The position numbers and the translations under genes were made by a program. A DNA stretch of 5,046 nt, taken from positions 1 to 5,046 of the forward strand of contig CANJFK010000127.1 of NCBI GenBank assembly GCA_947473535.1, written 5' to 3'. The DNA is from Legionellaceae bacterium (lineage in GTDB: Bacteria; Pseudomonadota; Gammaproteobacteria; Legionellales; Legionellaceae). This document shows, in pieces, positions 5,011-5,046 of this stretch; position 1 is the stretch's first letter; every line of letters begins with the position of its first letter. Under the pieces are notes generated by a model, which saw only the letters and a list, made by a program, of their open reading frames with translations, had not been told where the DNA came from and did no database searches.

Positions 5011-5046
5011 ACAGCCCCCTCTTTCAGAGTGCCGCGTTTGATTTGA
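5007..5046 (-). CDS. hpd: C-terminal end of probable 4-hydroxyphenylpyruvate dioxygenase (partial)
   Basis: Only the last 12 codons and stop are inside the window: QIKRGTLKEGAV and TGA at 5009-5007, overlapping the fahA start as ATGA. Hpd proteins commonly end with a DQVRRGVL-like helix tail, and QIKRGTL fits it. Hpd converts 4-hydroxyphenylpyruvate to homogentisate, the precursor of pyomelanin; the Legionella gene is called lly (legiolysin). Gene order with fahA and maiA supports the assignment. The fragment is very short, so the identity is inferred. A different upstream operon gene, such as hmgA, cannot be fully excluded. Confidence 0.55.
   Translation of the reverse strand, partial: QIKRGTLKEGAV

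Noticed and set aside
1..5046. CRISPR array, rRNA genes or phage genes
   Set aside because: No regularly spaced direct repeats, no rRNA-like sequence and no phage structural proteins were seen.

Overview
The window looks like a piece of a low-GC gammaproteobacterial chromosome, most likely from the Legionellales. This rests on AT-rich codon use and on a tyrosine-degradation gene order that ends in 4-hydroxyphenylpyruvate dioxygenase (the Legionella legiolysin/pyomelanin enzyme), fumarylacetoacetate hydrolase and maleylacetoacetate isomerase. The assignment is inferred from recognised protein families, not from a database search.

The window has two halves. Positions 1 to about 2700 are a graveyard of mobile DNA and broken genes. 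At the left edge is a strongly self-complementary stretch (8-120). It is followed by the leader, ribosome binding site and first dozen codons of an IS110/IS1111-type transposase (210-245). That gene is cut at the left end of a second element, a roughly 1.6-kb DDE-transposase insertion sequence (about 245-1835) bounded by 14-bp inverted repeats that match at 13 of 14 positions. Its transposase runs on the minus strand and is dead: it has an in-frame stop near the N-terminus, a frameshift just after the catalytic glutamate and a rearranged C-terminus. The right end of the element cuts into another broken minus-strand gene (1817-2700) of unknown function. That gene carries a 50-nt perfect palindrome near its 5' end and a one-base frameshift at a run of seven A residues.

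Positions 2700-5046 are ordinary, intact chromosome. A 195-bp intergenic region with a possible promoter leads to a plus-strand gene for a 139-residue four-helix membrane protein (2896-3315). A 9-bp stem-loop (3340-3365) separates it from a convergent minus-strand operon. In transcription order the operon holds the last codons of a probable hpd/lly gene (5046-5007), fahA (5010-4006) and maiA (4019-3387). Each start overlaps the preceding stop, so the genes are probably translationally coupled. The last two enzymes isomerise maleylacetoacetate to fumarylacetoacetate and split it to fumarate and acetoacetate. Hpd, further upstream in the pathway, makes homogentisate; the ring-opening dioxygenase HmgA is not in the visible part.

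The best leads for something less ordinary are the nested inverted repeats next to the IS110-type remnant (candidate bridge-RNA-like structure) and the TA-flanked perfect palindrome inside the broken gene (candidate minimal non-autonomous element). Nothing here proves a new system.
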